From Aureococcus anophagefferens (lineage: Eukaryota > Sar > Pelagophyceae > Pelagomonadales > Pelagomonadaceae), in the NCBI RefSeq assembly GCF_000186865.1, contig NW_008705572.1:641384-705383 (forward strand): a DNA stretch of 64,000 nucleotides. Direction: 5' to 3'. Position 1 is the first letter of the stretch. Every line of letters begins with the position of its first letter. Position numbers and translations under genes: made by a program. The notes beneath the pieces are model-generated. The model made no database searches. It was not told where the DNA came from and saw only the letters and a program-made list of their open reading frames with translations. Positions 44,680-55,170 of this stretch are shown here, piece by piece.

Positions 44680-47600
44680 ATGCCGCGACCCGACGACGAC
44701 GACGCGCAGGCCGTGGCGCTGCTCGACCGCATCATCGGCGCGGACCCGGACAACGCCGGCGTGCGCGCCCAGCTGCAGGGCACGATGTGGGCCTCGCCGC
44801 GGCTGCTGCTGACGGCGATCCACGAGCAGGCGACGACCCTGGGCATCGACGACGAGGACTTCCACTGGATCGCCGCGCGGTCCCTGCTGTCGCCGCTGCC
44901 CGACGGCTGGGCCCAGTACAAGGACCACGAGGGGAATCCGTACTACCTCAACGAGAAGACGCACGAGTCCAAGTGGGAGCACCCGCTCGACGAGCACTAC
45001 ATGGCGCTCTACCGGAGCTACGTCTCCCAGCGCCGCGACGCGCCGGAGGTCGTGCTGCCGACGACGCCGCCGCGCCGCGACCGCGGCTCGCGCGCGTCGT
45101 CGCCGCCGTCGCCGCCGCGCGAAGTTTCCCGCGACGCCGCCGCCGCCGCGCCGCCGCCGCCGCCGCAGCGCTACTACGCCGACGCCGAGCCGCGCCAGGC
45201 CTACGAGGCGGCGCCCTACGAGGCGCCGCGAGCGCACCGCGACGCGCCCTACGAGGCGCCGCGCGCCGCGCCCTACGAGGCGCCGCGCGCCGCGCCCTAC
45301 GAGGCGCCGCGCGCCCGCGACGCGCAGCCCTACGAGCGCGCCCGCGACGCGCAGCCCTACGAGCGCGCCCGCGACGCGCAACCCTACGAGCGCGCTCGCG
45401 AGGCGCCGCGCTACGACGCGCCGCGCTACGACGCGCCGCGCTACGAGCCGGAGGCCCACGGCCGCTCCGAGCGCCGCGAGTCGCCGCCGCGCCGCGAGTC
45501 GCCGCCGCGCTACGCCCACGACGCGGCGCGCCCGGAGCGCCACGACGCGCCCCCGCCGTCGCCGAGCCGCGGCGACGACCGGGGCCGCGCGCTGGGCCTG
45601 CTCGACGAGGTGCTCGCGCGCCGGGACGGCCTCGACGCGGAGACGGCCGCGCGGTTCAACAACCAGCTCATGGGCGTGCTCGAGATGCACGCCGTCTTCG
45701 CGGCCCACGACACGCGGCTCCGGGGCGCCCACGACCGCGCGAACCGGAGCGAGCGCGAGGCCGGCGAGCTCCGGGAGCGCGCGGACCGCGCCGAGGGCGA
45801 GCTCCGCGCGGCGCTCGCGGCGACGGCCGAGGAGCGCCGGGCCCAGGGCGGCCTGCGGCGCGAGCTCGACGCGGCCGTCGCCGACGTCGCCAAGCTGCGG
45901 GCCGGCGAGGAGCGCGCGCTCGCGGCGCGGCGCCGCCTCGAGGGCGAGCTCGACGCCGCGGCGCGCCGCGGCCGCGGCGACGGCCTCGCGACGCGCGTCG
46001 AGGCGCTCGAGGGCGAGCTCGAGCGCGCCGAGGCGCGCGCGCGCGCCGCCGCCGAGGAGCTCGGCAAGCGCCTGAAGCTCGACGACGGCGCGGGGACCCA
46101 GGTCGCGGCGCTCGAGGCCGACGCCGCGGCCAAGGAGCGGACGATCGCGGACCTGGAGGCGAAGCTCCACTGCGCTCTCGTCGCCGGCGAGGCGCTCCAG
46201 CAGGAGTGCGACGACCACGCGGCGCGGGCCGCGGCGGCCGTCGACGGGGCCGCGGCGGCGGCGCGCGGCGACCGCGAGGCGTTGGAGGCGGCGCTCCGGG
46301 AGGCGCGCGCGGTCGCCGAAAGCGCGGCGGCCGCGAACGAGGACGGGGCCGCGCGCGTCGGCCGCCTCGAGGCCGCCTGCGCGGCGGCGCGGCGCGAGCG
46401 CGACGCGGCGCGCGAGTCCGTCGCCGAGACCGCCGAGGCGCTCCGCGCGGAGCGCGACGCGCGCGACGGCGCCGCAGGCCTCCTCGAGGCCGCCGAGGCC
46501 GAGGCCGCGGCGCTCCGCGAGGCCGCGAAGCAGGCCCGCGTCGACGCCGAGGCCCTGGCCGTGGCCGAGCGCGCGAGGCACGAGGCCGAGGCCGCCCTCG
46601 CGGCCGCGGAGGCCCGCGCGGGCCGCCTCGAGGGCGCGGCCGAGGACGCGGCGCGCGCGGTCGACGACATGGCGCGCCAGACCGAGGAGACCTACCGGCG
46701 GGAGACGCGGCGCCTCGAGGCGAAATGCGCCGAGCTCGACGACGCGCGGCAGCGGGAGCGCGCGCGCTGCGAGGACCTCGACGGCGTCGCCGCGGCGCGC
46801 CTCGAGGACGCGGACGCGCTCCGCGCGTCCCTCGCCGCGGAGCGGGCCGCGCGCAAGGAGGCCGAGGACCTCGTCGCCGCCAAGGGCGACGAGGTCGCGG
46901 CGGCGCGCGGCGACGTCGAGGCCGCGCGGCGCGACGCGGCGGCGCTGCTCGACGCGAGGCACGCCGAGGCCGAGCAGGACGCGGCGAGCCTGCGCGCGGA
47001 GCTCGACCGCGTCGCCGCGGCGAACGCGGGCTTCGTCGAGGCGAGCCGCCTGCGCTGCGAGCGCGCCGAGTACCACGCCGCGGAGTCCGCGCGCGCCGAG
47101 GCGGGGCTCCGCGCGGAGCTCGAAGCCGCGGCCGCGCAGCGCGACGCGCTGGAGGCGCGGATCGCCAAGGCCGACGCCGACCGCGGCGACGCGGCGCGGA
47201 GGGTCGACGAGGCGGCGCGCGCGTCGGAGGATGCGAGGGCGGCGGCGGACGAGCTAGTCGCGGCCGCGGCCGCGCGGGCGACCGCCGCGGAGCGCGACCG
47301 CGACGCGGCGCGGCGCGGCGGCGACACGGCGAGGAAGGACCTCGAGGACCGCCTCGCGCTGGCCTTCGCGGACCTCGAGGCCGCGCGGGGCGACCTCGCG
47401 CGCGCCGAGGCCGACGGCGCGGCCGCGCGGCGCGACGCGGACGCGGCGAGGGCGCGCGGCGACGGCGCGAAGACCGTCGCCGAGGAGGCGATCCGCGACG
47501 CCAAGGTGCGCCTCGAGGAGGAGCGCGCGTCCTTCAAGCGCCAGCTCGACGACGAGCGCGCGGGGCGGCGCGAGGACCGCGCGGCCGTCGACGCGGCGCG

Positions 47601-49198
47601 CGCGGAGCTCGCGGCGGCGGAGCGGGCCGCGGCGTCGCTCGAGGCCGCGCGGGCCGACGCCGCGGCGCGCGTCGAGGGCGCCGAGGCGCGCGCGAGCGCG
47701 GACCGCGAGCGGCTCGGCGCCGAGGCCGAGGCCGCGCGGCGGGACGCGGACGCCGCGCGGGCGGCGCTCGCCGCGCGCGACCGCGAGGCCGGCGAGAGCG
47801 CCGGGGACCTCGCGCGGGTCCGGGCCCAGCTCGCCGCGGCGCGCGAGGACTGCGACGCGACGCGCGACGACCTCGAGCGCGCGCGCGACGACCTCGCGCG
47901 GAGCCTCGAAGAGGCGCCGCGCCGAGGGCGACTTCGCGGCGGCGCTGAGCGACGCGGCCGCGCTGCGCGAGCAGCTCGCGGCGAACCAGAAGCTGCGCGC
48001 GCTGGACCCGCCGGACGTCGAGACCCTGCGCCGGGCGGTGGCGGAGGCCGCGGAGGCGCGCGAGTCGTACGCGCTCGAGCGCGCGCGGCGCCGCGAGATC
48101 GGCGAGAAGCTCGCGGTCCTCCAGGGCAACATCCGCGTCATCGCGCGCTGCCGGCCGCCCGTCGCCTGCGAGACGGCGTCCGGCGCCGACGTCTGCGCCG
48201 TGAGCTTCCCCGCCGGCTGCGACGGCGACGTCACGGTCACGAACGACGCGGGGCTGAAGCAGCGCTTCGAGTACGACGCGGTCTTCAGGCCCGGCTCGAC
48301 GCAGGCCGAGGTCTTCGAGGCCATCTGCCCGCTGGTCCAGAGCGCCTTCGACGGGTTCTCCGTGTGCATCTTCGCCTACGGCCAGACGGGCAGCGGCAAG
48401 ACGCACACGATGGAGGGCCCGCCGGACGACCGCGGCGTCTACTTCCGCGCGCTCCGCGAGCTCTTCCACGCGCGGCCCCCGGGCGCGGCCGTGGCCGTGA
48501 AGCTGAGCATGCTCGAGGTCTACAACGAGACCATCGTCGACCTGCTCGCGGACGGCGGGAGCAGGCCGAAGCTGGAAGTGAGGCAGACGGGCGCGGGCCA
48601 CTCCGTCCCGGGCCTCACGTCGCTCGACGTGGAAAGCCTCGACGAGGTCCAGCGGCTCACGGAGCGCGGCGGCGCGAACCGCTCCGTCGGCGGCCACGAC
48701 CTCAACGCGCGCAGCTCCCGGAGCCACCTCATCGTCGCGCTCGACGTATCGACGACCGTCGACGGCGCCGAGCGCCGCGCGCGGCTCAACCTCGTGGACC
48801 TCGCGGGCTCGGAGCGCCTCAGCCGCACGGGCGCGACGGGCGACCGCCTCAAGGAGGCGCAGAACATCAACAAGTCCCTCTCCGCGCTCGGCGACGTCAT
48901 CGCCGCGCTCGCGAAGAAGAACGCCGCGCACGTGCCCTACCGCAACAGCAAGCTCACCTTCCTGCTCCAGGACTCGCTGAGCCGCCACGCCAAGGTCCTC
49001 ATGTTCGTCAACATCTCCCCGGCGGAGTCCAACGCGTCCGAGACGATCTGCTCGCTGGCCTTCGCGAGCCGCTGCCGCGACGTCGCGCTCGGCGCGGCCT
49101 CGAACAAGCCCGACGCCATCGAGCTCGCCAAGGCGAAGCAGGAGATCCGCGCCCTCAAGGCGAAGCTGGCCGCGGCGGCTCCGGCAAAGGGGCGATAG
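44680..49198 (+). CDS. C-terminal-motor kinesin (kinesin-14 type) with N-terminal WW domain; one-base frameshift
   Basis: About 1,505 residues if one extra base near 47914-47920 is ignored. A WW module is at about 70-105 (LPDGWAQYKDHEGNPYYLNE, KTHESKWEHPLD). Then a repetitive linker (YEAPRAAPYEAPR, RDAQPYERA), a coiled coil from about 300 to 1,145, and a C-terminal motor: NIRVIARCRPP, P-loop AYGQTGSGKTHTMEG, switch I NARSSRSHLIVAL, switch II LNLVDLAGSERLSRTGATGD, NINKSLSALGDVIAALAKK. A motor behind the coiled coil is the kinesin-14 layout, typically minus-end directed. The frame shift separates tail and motor: EEAPRRGRL becomes EEA-RRAEGDFAAALSDAAAL. Confidence 0.85.
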
Positions 49199-49263
49199 CA
49201 TCGAAGGCGTGAAGCCACTTCAAGTTGATCTGCAAGGTGCACCAGTCGTCAGGGCCTCGCGAT

Positions 49264-50130
49264 ATGGCAGGCTCGTCGTCAGGCGACGCGCTCCTGCGCA
49301 GCCTGCGCTACTCGTACCGCTGCGTCGTCGCCGCCGTGGGCGCGGCGTGCCGGCCCGGCGGCGCCGCGCGCTGCGACGCCGCCGGCGCCGACGGCCAAGC
49401 GCCCGAGCTCCTGTCGCGCGTCGTCGACGACGCCGCGGCGGGCCGCGTGGACCGCGTCCTGATCGGCGCGGAGACGCTCGAGGTCTGGGGCGCGGACGCC
49501 AAGCTCTACGACGCGGCCATGGTGCCCTGGCTCGACGTGAGCTGGCTCGCGGAGCGCCTGGGCAGCCACGGCGTGGGCTTCGGCGCGCTGAAGCAGGCGC
49601 CCGCGGCGCCGGACCCCGCGGAGCGGCGCGCGGCGGCCCTCAAGGCCATCGTCGCCGTCGTCGCGCCCTGCGCCTACCTCGTCTTCGCCTACAAGGTGCT
49701 CATGCGCGCGTCGCGGGGGCCCGTCGACGAGTCCGTCGCGAAGCGCTACCGCAAGAAGCGCGAGCTCGCGCCGACGGCGGGCTTCGCGGGCGTCGCGGGC
49801 GTCGACGGCGCGCGGCGCGAGCTCGAGGAGATCGTCGCCGTCGTCCAGGACCCGGGCCGGTTCCGGGCCATGGGCGCCAAGTGCCCGCGCGGCGTCCTGC
49901 TCACGGGGCCTTCCGGCACGGGCAAGACGCTCCTCGCGCGCGCGGTCGCGGACGAGGCCCAGTGCGCCTTCCTGAGCTGCTCGGCGTCGGCCTTCGTGGA
50001 GCTGCTCGTGGGCCGGGGCGCCGCGCGCGTGCGCGACCTCTTCAAGCGCGCGCGGAGCATGGCGCCCTGCGTCGTCTTCATCGACGAGATCGACGCCATC
50101 GCGAAAGCCCGGGGCCTGCTGGGCCAGAGC

Positions 50131-50164
<34 letters not shown>

Positions 50165-50550
50165 GCGAGCTCGACGGCTTCGACGCCAAGGCCGACGACT
50201 CGGAGCTCGTCATCCTGCTCGCGGCGACGAACCGCCCGGAGATCCTCGACGCGGCGCTCGTGCGGCCGGGCCGCCTCGACCGCTGCGTCACCGTGCCCCT
50301 GCCCGACGAGGACGGCCGCGAGGCCATCCTCCGCGTCCACGGCGCGACCGTCCGCCTCGACGCGGCCGCGGACCTCCGCGCCGTCGCCCGGGCGGCGACG
50401 GGGTTCTCCGGCGCGGACCTCGCGAACGCCGTCAACGAGGCCGCGCTCCTCGCCGTGCGCACGGGCGCGCCGTCCGTGGGCACGGCCCACCTCAAGCGCG
50501 CCGTCGCCAAGGGGAAGGACGGCAAGGCGGCCCTCCGCCGCAACGTTTAA
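49264..50550 (+). CDS. FtsH-like AAA+ ATPase lacking the M41 protease domain
   Basis: 428 residues from the ATG at 49264. A membrane segment lies near 128-147 ([20 protein letters not shown]). The AAA module is complete: [20 protein letters not shown], Walker [14 protein letters not shown], Walker [17 protein letters not shown], second region of homology [20 protein letters not shown], and [20 protein letters not shown]. FtsH proteases continue with a zinc peptidase HExxH domain; this gene stops soon after the AAA lid. It may be an inactive subunit that unfolds substrates, like plastid FtsHi proteins. It has no evident transit peptide. Confidence 0.82.
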
Positions 50551-50663
50551 TCTCGAGAGACCCCCGGGGCAAGTCGTCTCATGGGCGACGAGGACGCCGT
50601 AAACGCGCTCCGGCAGGTCAGCGACCTCGAAGACGCGCTCCATAGTCTAACGCGCTTACTCAA

Positions 50664-52721
50664 CTACCCGTCCGCCGCGGGGCCGAGGTCGTCGTCGTCG
50701 GGCCACTCCGGAGGCGTGTCGAAGGCGAAGCGCACGCCGTCCGGGGACCGCGCGGGCGCGGGCGTCATCTCCGCGCGTTCGGCCGCGAGGAGCGCCGCGA
50801 GCGCCGCGCGCCGCTCCGTGAGCGGCGCGCGCCGCGCGGCCCCCGCGAGCATGGTCTCGCGCGCGCGCGCCGCCTCGGGCGTCAGCGACAGCGAGACGTC
50901 GGGCGACAGGGACAGCGACACGCGGCCCGACGACGACGAGTCGGCCGGCGGCGGCGCGCGCGCCTCGCGGAGCGGCGTCGGGAGCGGCGGCAGGTCGTCG
51001 TCGTCGTAGTTGTCGAAGAGGTCGTGGCGGAACTCGCCCGCGGCGCGCGACGAGTAGGGCGCGGACGGCGGCGGCGCGGCGCGCGCGGCCGCGGGCGTCT
51101 CGCGCGGCGCGGCGCCGCCGCCGAGGCTCGACGTCTCGCGCGCGGGGCTCCGGAACGGCGCGGCCGCGCCGCGCGCGCCCGTCGGCGAGTGGAGGAGCTG
51201 GAAGCGGAGCTGGACGACCTGGCGCAGCGCGACGACGAGGCGGCGCGCGGCCTCGGCCGAGTGCTTCTGCTCGACGTCGACCTGCTCCGAGAGCGCGGCG
51301 CGCAGCGTCTCGAGGTCGGCGACGCGCCGCCGCAGCGCGCCGGGCTCCGCGGGGCCCCGGGCCTCGAGGCGCGCCGCGAGCGCCGCGGACCGCGTCCGCT
51401 CCGCGTCCAGGGCCCGCGCGAGCTCGTCGCGCGCGTCGCCGGCCGCGCGGAGCTCCGCGACCTCGCGCTCGAGAGCGCCCGCGGCGGCGGCGGCGGCGTC
51501 GCCGGCCGCGCGGAGCTCGGCGACTTCCCGCTCCAAGGCGGCGCGCGCGCTTCGTTCCGCTTCGAGCGCCGCGAGCGCGGATTTCGCGGCTTCGGCGTCG
51601 CCGCGCGTCGTCGCCGCGGCGTCCTGGAGGTCCGCGGCGGACCGGCGGATCTCGCTCGCGACGGCCTCGTTCGCCGCGCGAGTCGCGGACCAAAAGTCCG
51701 CGGCCGGCGGCGCCGCGCGCCGCGCCGCCGCGAGCGCGCTCGCCGCCTCGCGCTCGAGGCCCGCGGCCTTGGCCTCCGCGGACACGAAGCGCTCGCGCCA
51801 CTCCGCGGCCGCGCGCCGCTCGCGCTCGAGCGCGCGCCGCGCGTCGCCCTCGCGCGCCACGGCCTCGTCCATTTGCCGCGCGAGGTCCCGCGTGAGCGTC
51901 GCCCGGAGCGCGTCCGCCGACGGCGACGGGGGCGGGGCCTCGTCGTCGCCGCCGGGCGCCGCGGCGCGCTTCGCGTCCCAGGTCCGCCGCCAGGGCGACG
52001 CGTCCGCGGGCCGCGGCGCGGGCGACGGATTCGCGCGCGGTCGCGGCGCGGGCGACGCGTCCGCGGGCCGCGGCGCGGGCGACCGCGACGGCGGCGTCGG
52101 CGAGGCCGGCGGCGACGCCGCGGCCGCGCTCCGGAGCGCCTCGACCTCGACGCGCGCCGCGGCGAGCGACGCGTCCTTGGCCGCGAGGGCCGCCGCGGCC
52201 TCGGCGCGCGCCTCGGCCGCCGACGCCCGTAGCTCGTCGCTTTCGCGCGCGAGGGCCTCGCGCGACTCGCGGAGCGCGTCGCTCCGCCGCCGCTCCGCCT
52301 CGAGCGCCGCCGCGCTCCGCCGCCGCTCCTCGTCGTCCGCCGCCGCGCTCCGCCGCCGCTCCTCGTCGTCCGCCTCGCGCCGCGGAGGGCTCGGCGTCGA
52401 CGCGACGGACATGGGCGAGAGCGACTTGCGCCGCTCCGCGGCCGCGCGCGCGTCCGCGTGCGTCGCGAACATCATCAGGGACGGATCCTTGCGCAGCGGC
52501 GGCGGGGTTTCGCGGAAGCGATGGGGCGCGTGCTGGCGCTCCTCCTCGAAGGAGATCGACGTGCGCCGGCCCCCAAACATGGAGAGTGACTCAACGAAGC
52601 GGGTCTGCGGCGAGAAGGACACGCCCCGGTCGCTTCCCGGCGTGGACATCGTGCAGGCGACGGGTGTGAAATCCTTGCGGCCTATTTCACTCGCCACCGC
52701 GCTGAAATCGGGTCGTCGCAC
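50664..52721 (-). CDS. coiled-coil protein with disordered ends, unknown function
   Basis: 685 residues from the first ATG; an ATG at 52649 (MSTPGSDRGVSFSPQTRF) is an alternative start. The central part is heptad-rich coiled coil (DDEERRRSAAADDEERRRSA, LEREVAELRAAGDA repeated, LRRRVADLETLRAALSEQVD). Pro/Ser/Ala linkers include a repeated SPAPRPADAS motif. The C-terminus is acidic and Pro-rich (DLFDNYDDDDLPPLPTPLRE). No membrane segment. A structural or cytoskeletal role is inferred. Confidence 0.65.
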   Translation of the reverse strand: MRRPDFSAVASEIGRKDFTPVACTMSTPGSDRGVSFSPQTRFVESLSMFGGRRTSISFEEERQHAPHRFRETPPPLRKDPSLMMFATHADARAAAERRKSLSPMSVASTPSPPRREADDEERRRSAAADDEERRRSAAALEAERRRSDALRESREALARESDELRASAAEARAEAAAALAAKDASLAAARVEVEALRSAAAASPPASPTPPSRSPAPRPADASPAPRPRANPSPAPRPADASPWRRTWDAKRAAAPGGDDEAPPPSPSADALRATLTRDLARQMDEAVAREGDARRALERERRAAAEWRERFVSAEAKAAGLEREAASALAAARRAAPPAADFWSATRAANEAVASEIRRSAADLQDAAATTRGDAEAAKSALAALEAERSARAALEREVAELRAAGDAAAAAAGALEREVAELRAAGDARDELARALDAERTRSAALAARLEARGPAEPGALRRRVADLETLRAALSEQVDVEQKHSAEAARRLVVALRQVVQLRFQLLHSPTGARGAAAPFRSPARETSSLGGGAAPRETPAAARAAPPPSAPYSSRAAGEFRHDLFDNYDDDDLPPLPTPLREARAPPPADSSSSGRVSLSLSPDVSLSLTPEAARARETMLAGAARRAPLTERRAALAALLAAERAEMTPAPARSPDGVRFAFDTPPEWPDDDDLGPAADG

Positions 52722-53001
52722 GTGAGTGCGGTCGATTTTGAGGCTCCGCCAGTGAAGCGAACTGCCTTGTGGATCTCGGCGATCCCCGAAGCTCGAACTT
52801 CACGGCCAACAACGTCGTGCTCGCGCCGCTTGGTCTTGCGACGCAGCAAGAGTCGGCGTTTCGGAAACGCTCTTGAAAATGCGGGAAACTTAAGTACCGG
52901 TAGCGGGGAGCGGTGGGCGCGGTGGCCGGGCTAGAGGGGACTTTGGCCGGGGGTCGCCCGGCCCAAATTTGTGCCGAGCCGTCTGCCGTCGACGTCGCAG
53001 T

Positions 53002-54141
53002 ATGACGACGATAAATGCTCGCCTCTGCGACGCGCTGCGCGCGGCCCAGTCGAACCCGGCGGCGGCCGCCGGCGGCCTCTGCGCCGTGGCCATGGTCGCG
53101 CCGATCTGCGCCAACGGGCTGAAGCTCACGGTGCGCTTCCTGTCGTCGCTGTCGACGTCGAAAAAGCACGGGCGCATCGACGGCTACAACAAGCTGCAGG
53201 AGGGCGACGACGCGGGCGAGCGGAACACGGAGTACGCGGCCCTCGTCGACTCCTACTACGACCTGGCGACGGAGTTCTACGAGTGGGGCTGGGGCGCGTG
53301 CTTCCACTTCGCGGACCGCCGGGGCGGCGAGACGTTCGCGCAGAGCCTGCTGCGCCACGAGTACTACCTCGCGAGCCGCCTCGCCGTCTCCGCCGGCGCC
53401 AAGGTGCTCGACTGCGGCTGCGGCATCGGCGGGCCCATGCGCAACATCGCGCGGTTCACGCGCGCGCAGGTCACGGGCATCACGATCAACCAGTTCCAGG
53501 TCGACCGCGGCAACGCGCTCTGCGCGTCCGAGGGCGTCGCCCACCTCGCCAAGAGCGTCCAGGGCGACTTCATGGCGCTGCCCTTCCCCGAGGCGTCCTT
53601 CGACGGCGTCTACGCCATCGAGGCGACGTGCCACGCGCCGGACCGCGCCAAGTGCTACGGCGAGATCTACCGCGTGCTCAAGCCCGGCGCGACCTTCGCG
53701 TGCTACGAGTGGTGCCTCACGGACGCCTACGACGGCTCCGAGCGCCACAAGAAGCTCAAGAAGGACATCGAGGTCGGCGACGGGTTGCCGGACCTCTGCC
53801 ACACGTCCGTGTGCACCGCGGCGCTCGAGGCCGCGGGCTTCGACGTCGTCGAGGCGCGCGACTGCGCCGCGGACGGCATGCTCGACGGCGGCGACCCCTG
53901 GCACATGCCCCTGGTGCCGTCGTGGCACCCGCTCAAGTGGCCCCGCTTCCAGTTCAACCCCGTCATGTACTTCCTCATGCCCAAGATCCTCTCCTTCTTC
54001 GAACTCATCCGCCTCGTCCCCGCGGGCACGTCCAAGACGCAGGTCATGCTCCAGGCCGGCGGCGTCGGCTGCGCCGAGGGCGGCATCACGGGCGCCTTCA
54101 CGCCCATGTGGCTCATGGTCGCGAAGAAGCCCCTGAAGTAG
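53002..54141 (+). CDS. ERG6: sterol 24-C-methyltransferase
   Basis: 379 residues. Family signatures: SYYDLATEFYEWGWGACFHF, RHEYYLASRL, SAM-binding motif I VLDCGCGIGGPMRNIARF, VYAIEATCHAPDRAKCYGEI, YEWCLTD and a C-terminal hydrophobic region (FNPVMYFLMPKILSFFELIR). It transfers methyl from SAM to C24 of a sterol such as cycloartenol or zymosterol, in the ER. An N-terminal hydrophobic segment (about 20-35) may anchor it. The SMT pathway gives C24-alkylated sterols typical of pelagophytes. The 5' flank carries a G-rich tract. Confidence 0.93.
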   Translation: MTTINARLCDALRAAQSNPAAAAGGLCAVAMVAPICANGLKLTVRFLSSLSTSKKHGRIDGYNKLQEGDDAGERNTEYAALVDSYYDLATEFYEWGWGACFHFADRRGGETFAQSLLRHEYYLASRLAVSAGAKVLDCGCGIGGPMRNIARFTRAQVTGITINQFQVDRGNALCASEGVAHLAKSVQGDFMALPFPEASFDGVYAIEATCHAPDRAKCYGEIYRVLKPGATFACYEWCLTDAYDGSERHKKLKKDIEVGDGLPDLCHTSVCTAALEAAGFDVVEARDCAADGMLDGGDPWHMPLVPSWHPLKWPRFQFNPVMYFLMPKILSFFELIRLVPAGTSKTQVMLQAGGVGCAEGGITGAFTPMWLMVAKKPLK

Positions 54142-54173
54142 GGCGCGACGCTCGACCGCGCCCCCTCGCCGAT

Positions 54174-54298
54174 GCTAAAAGTAGCCCGAGGGTCCCGCCC
54201 GCCGATGCTCCGACACGGCGACGCTGCCTCTTCGAAGGAGCCCGAGGGCCCCGATGCTCCGACACGACGACTCCGACTGCTAAAAGTAGCCCGAGGCC
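54174..54298. repeat. imperfect local duplication at the sulfotransferase 3' end
   Basis: TGCTAAAAGTAGCCCGAG occurs twice (about 54174 and 54279), and CCGATGCTCCGACAC twice (about 54202 and 54251). The right copy of the first phrase contains the stop codon of the sulfotransferase gene on the minus strand. Confidence 0.75.
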
Positions 54299-55134
54299 CG
54301 GCGGACGTAGGGCGGCGTCGCGCGCGTGAGCGCGAGGATCGTCTCCGGCCGGAGGTGCTCCGCGTAGGCGCCCGGGTGGACGTAGGCCGTGTGCGTCGCG
54401 TTGTCGACGGTGACGTCCGCCGCGCGGGCGAACTCGCCCCGGAGCCGCGCCAGCGGCCTCGCCTCGGCGACGTCGAAGAAGGCGACGAAGCGCGCGTCCC
54501 ACGCCGGCGCGCGCTCGACCTAGATCGGCGGTTTCGGGCGAGGACACATCCGTCGGGGACGCGGGATCGAAGAGACCATGTCCTCGTAGCGTGAGTACCA
54601 GACGTCGCAGACGTCGGCGACGGCGTCGAGGCCCTCGAGCGCCGCGGTCATCCTACGGACCAGCTCCGGCAGGTGCGCGATCGCGTAGGCGTCGACGCCC
54701 GCGGCGTGCTCGCGCGCGCGCTCCGCGGCGATGCGCGCCCGCTCGGCGTCGCTCGCGTCCGGCGGCAGCGGATGCGTCAGCGTGAAGCTCTGGAACTGGC
54801 TCACGAGCACGTCGAACGGGTGGCGCAGCTGCACGAACGCGCGGCACGACCGCGGCTTCCGCGGGCCGGAGCTCCACCAGCTGTAGAGGGACGACGGCGG
54901 CCCGTCCGTCGCCAGCGCGCGGTCCACGAGCTCCTTCGTGAGGCCCGTCCGCGAGAAGAGCACGGCGCCGGCGTCGCCGCAGCGCGCGTCGCACTGCGCA
55001 TCGCACTCGCAGGCGGGCCGGCGCAGCGCGTGGAGCAAGGTGCTCACGTAGAACGAGCCGCATTTGTGCAGCGTGACGGCGAAATAGAGCACGTTTGAGG
55101 CTACCATCGTCAACGAGCAGCCCTTCTCATGCAC
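54280..55134 (-). CDS. sulfotransferase-like protein
   Basis: Exons (minus strand) 54577-55134 and 54280-54519 give 265 residues. The 57-nt intron (54520-54576, GTCTCTTCG...GATCTAG) is phase 0 and restores SRYEDM-VERAPAWDARFVAF, a typical sulfotransferase continuation. PAPS-binding regions are visible: a 5'-phosphosulfate loop-like LHKCGSFYVSTLLHAL and a 3'-phosphate loop LRHPFDVLVSQFQSF. Likely transfers sulfate from PAPS to a small molecule or glycan. A second ATG ten codons in is also possible. It is divergent from the lactonase gene with 36 bp between start codons. Confidence 0.75.
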
Positions 55135-55170
55135 GTTTCACTGCAACATGAATTCCTGAAGTAAAGCAGC

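Noticed and set aside
43261..47076. 1,271-codon minus-strand ORF opposite the kinesin and PUB-like genes, and many similar Arg/Ala-rich long ORFs elsewhere
   Set aside because: Composition is dominated by Arg, Ala, Leu and Gly without motifs. They arise because G/C third positions on the true strand remove stop codons in other frames.
50581..50663. Short plus-strand ORF start (MGDEDAVNALRQVSDLEDAL) between the AAA and coiled-coil genes
   Set aside because: It continues only as antisense of the coiled-coil gene, and the opposite strand is equally open; too little to support a gene.
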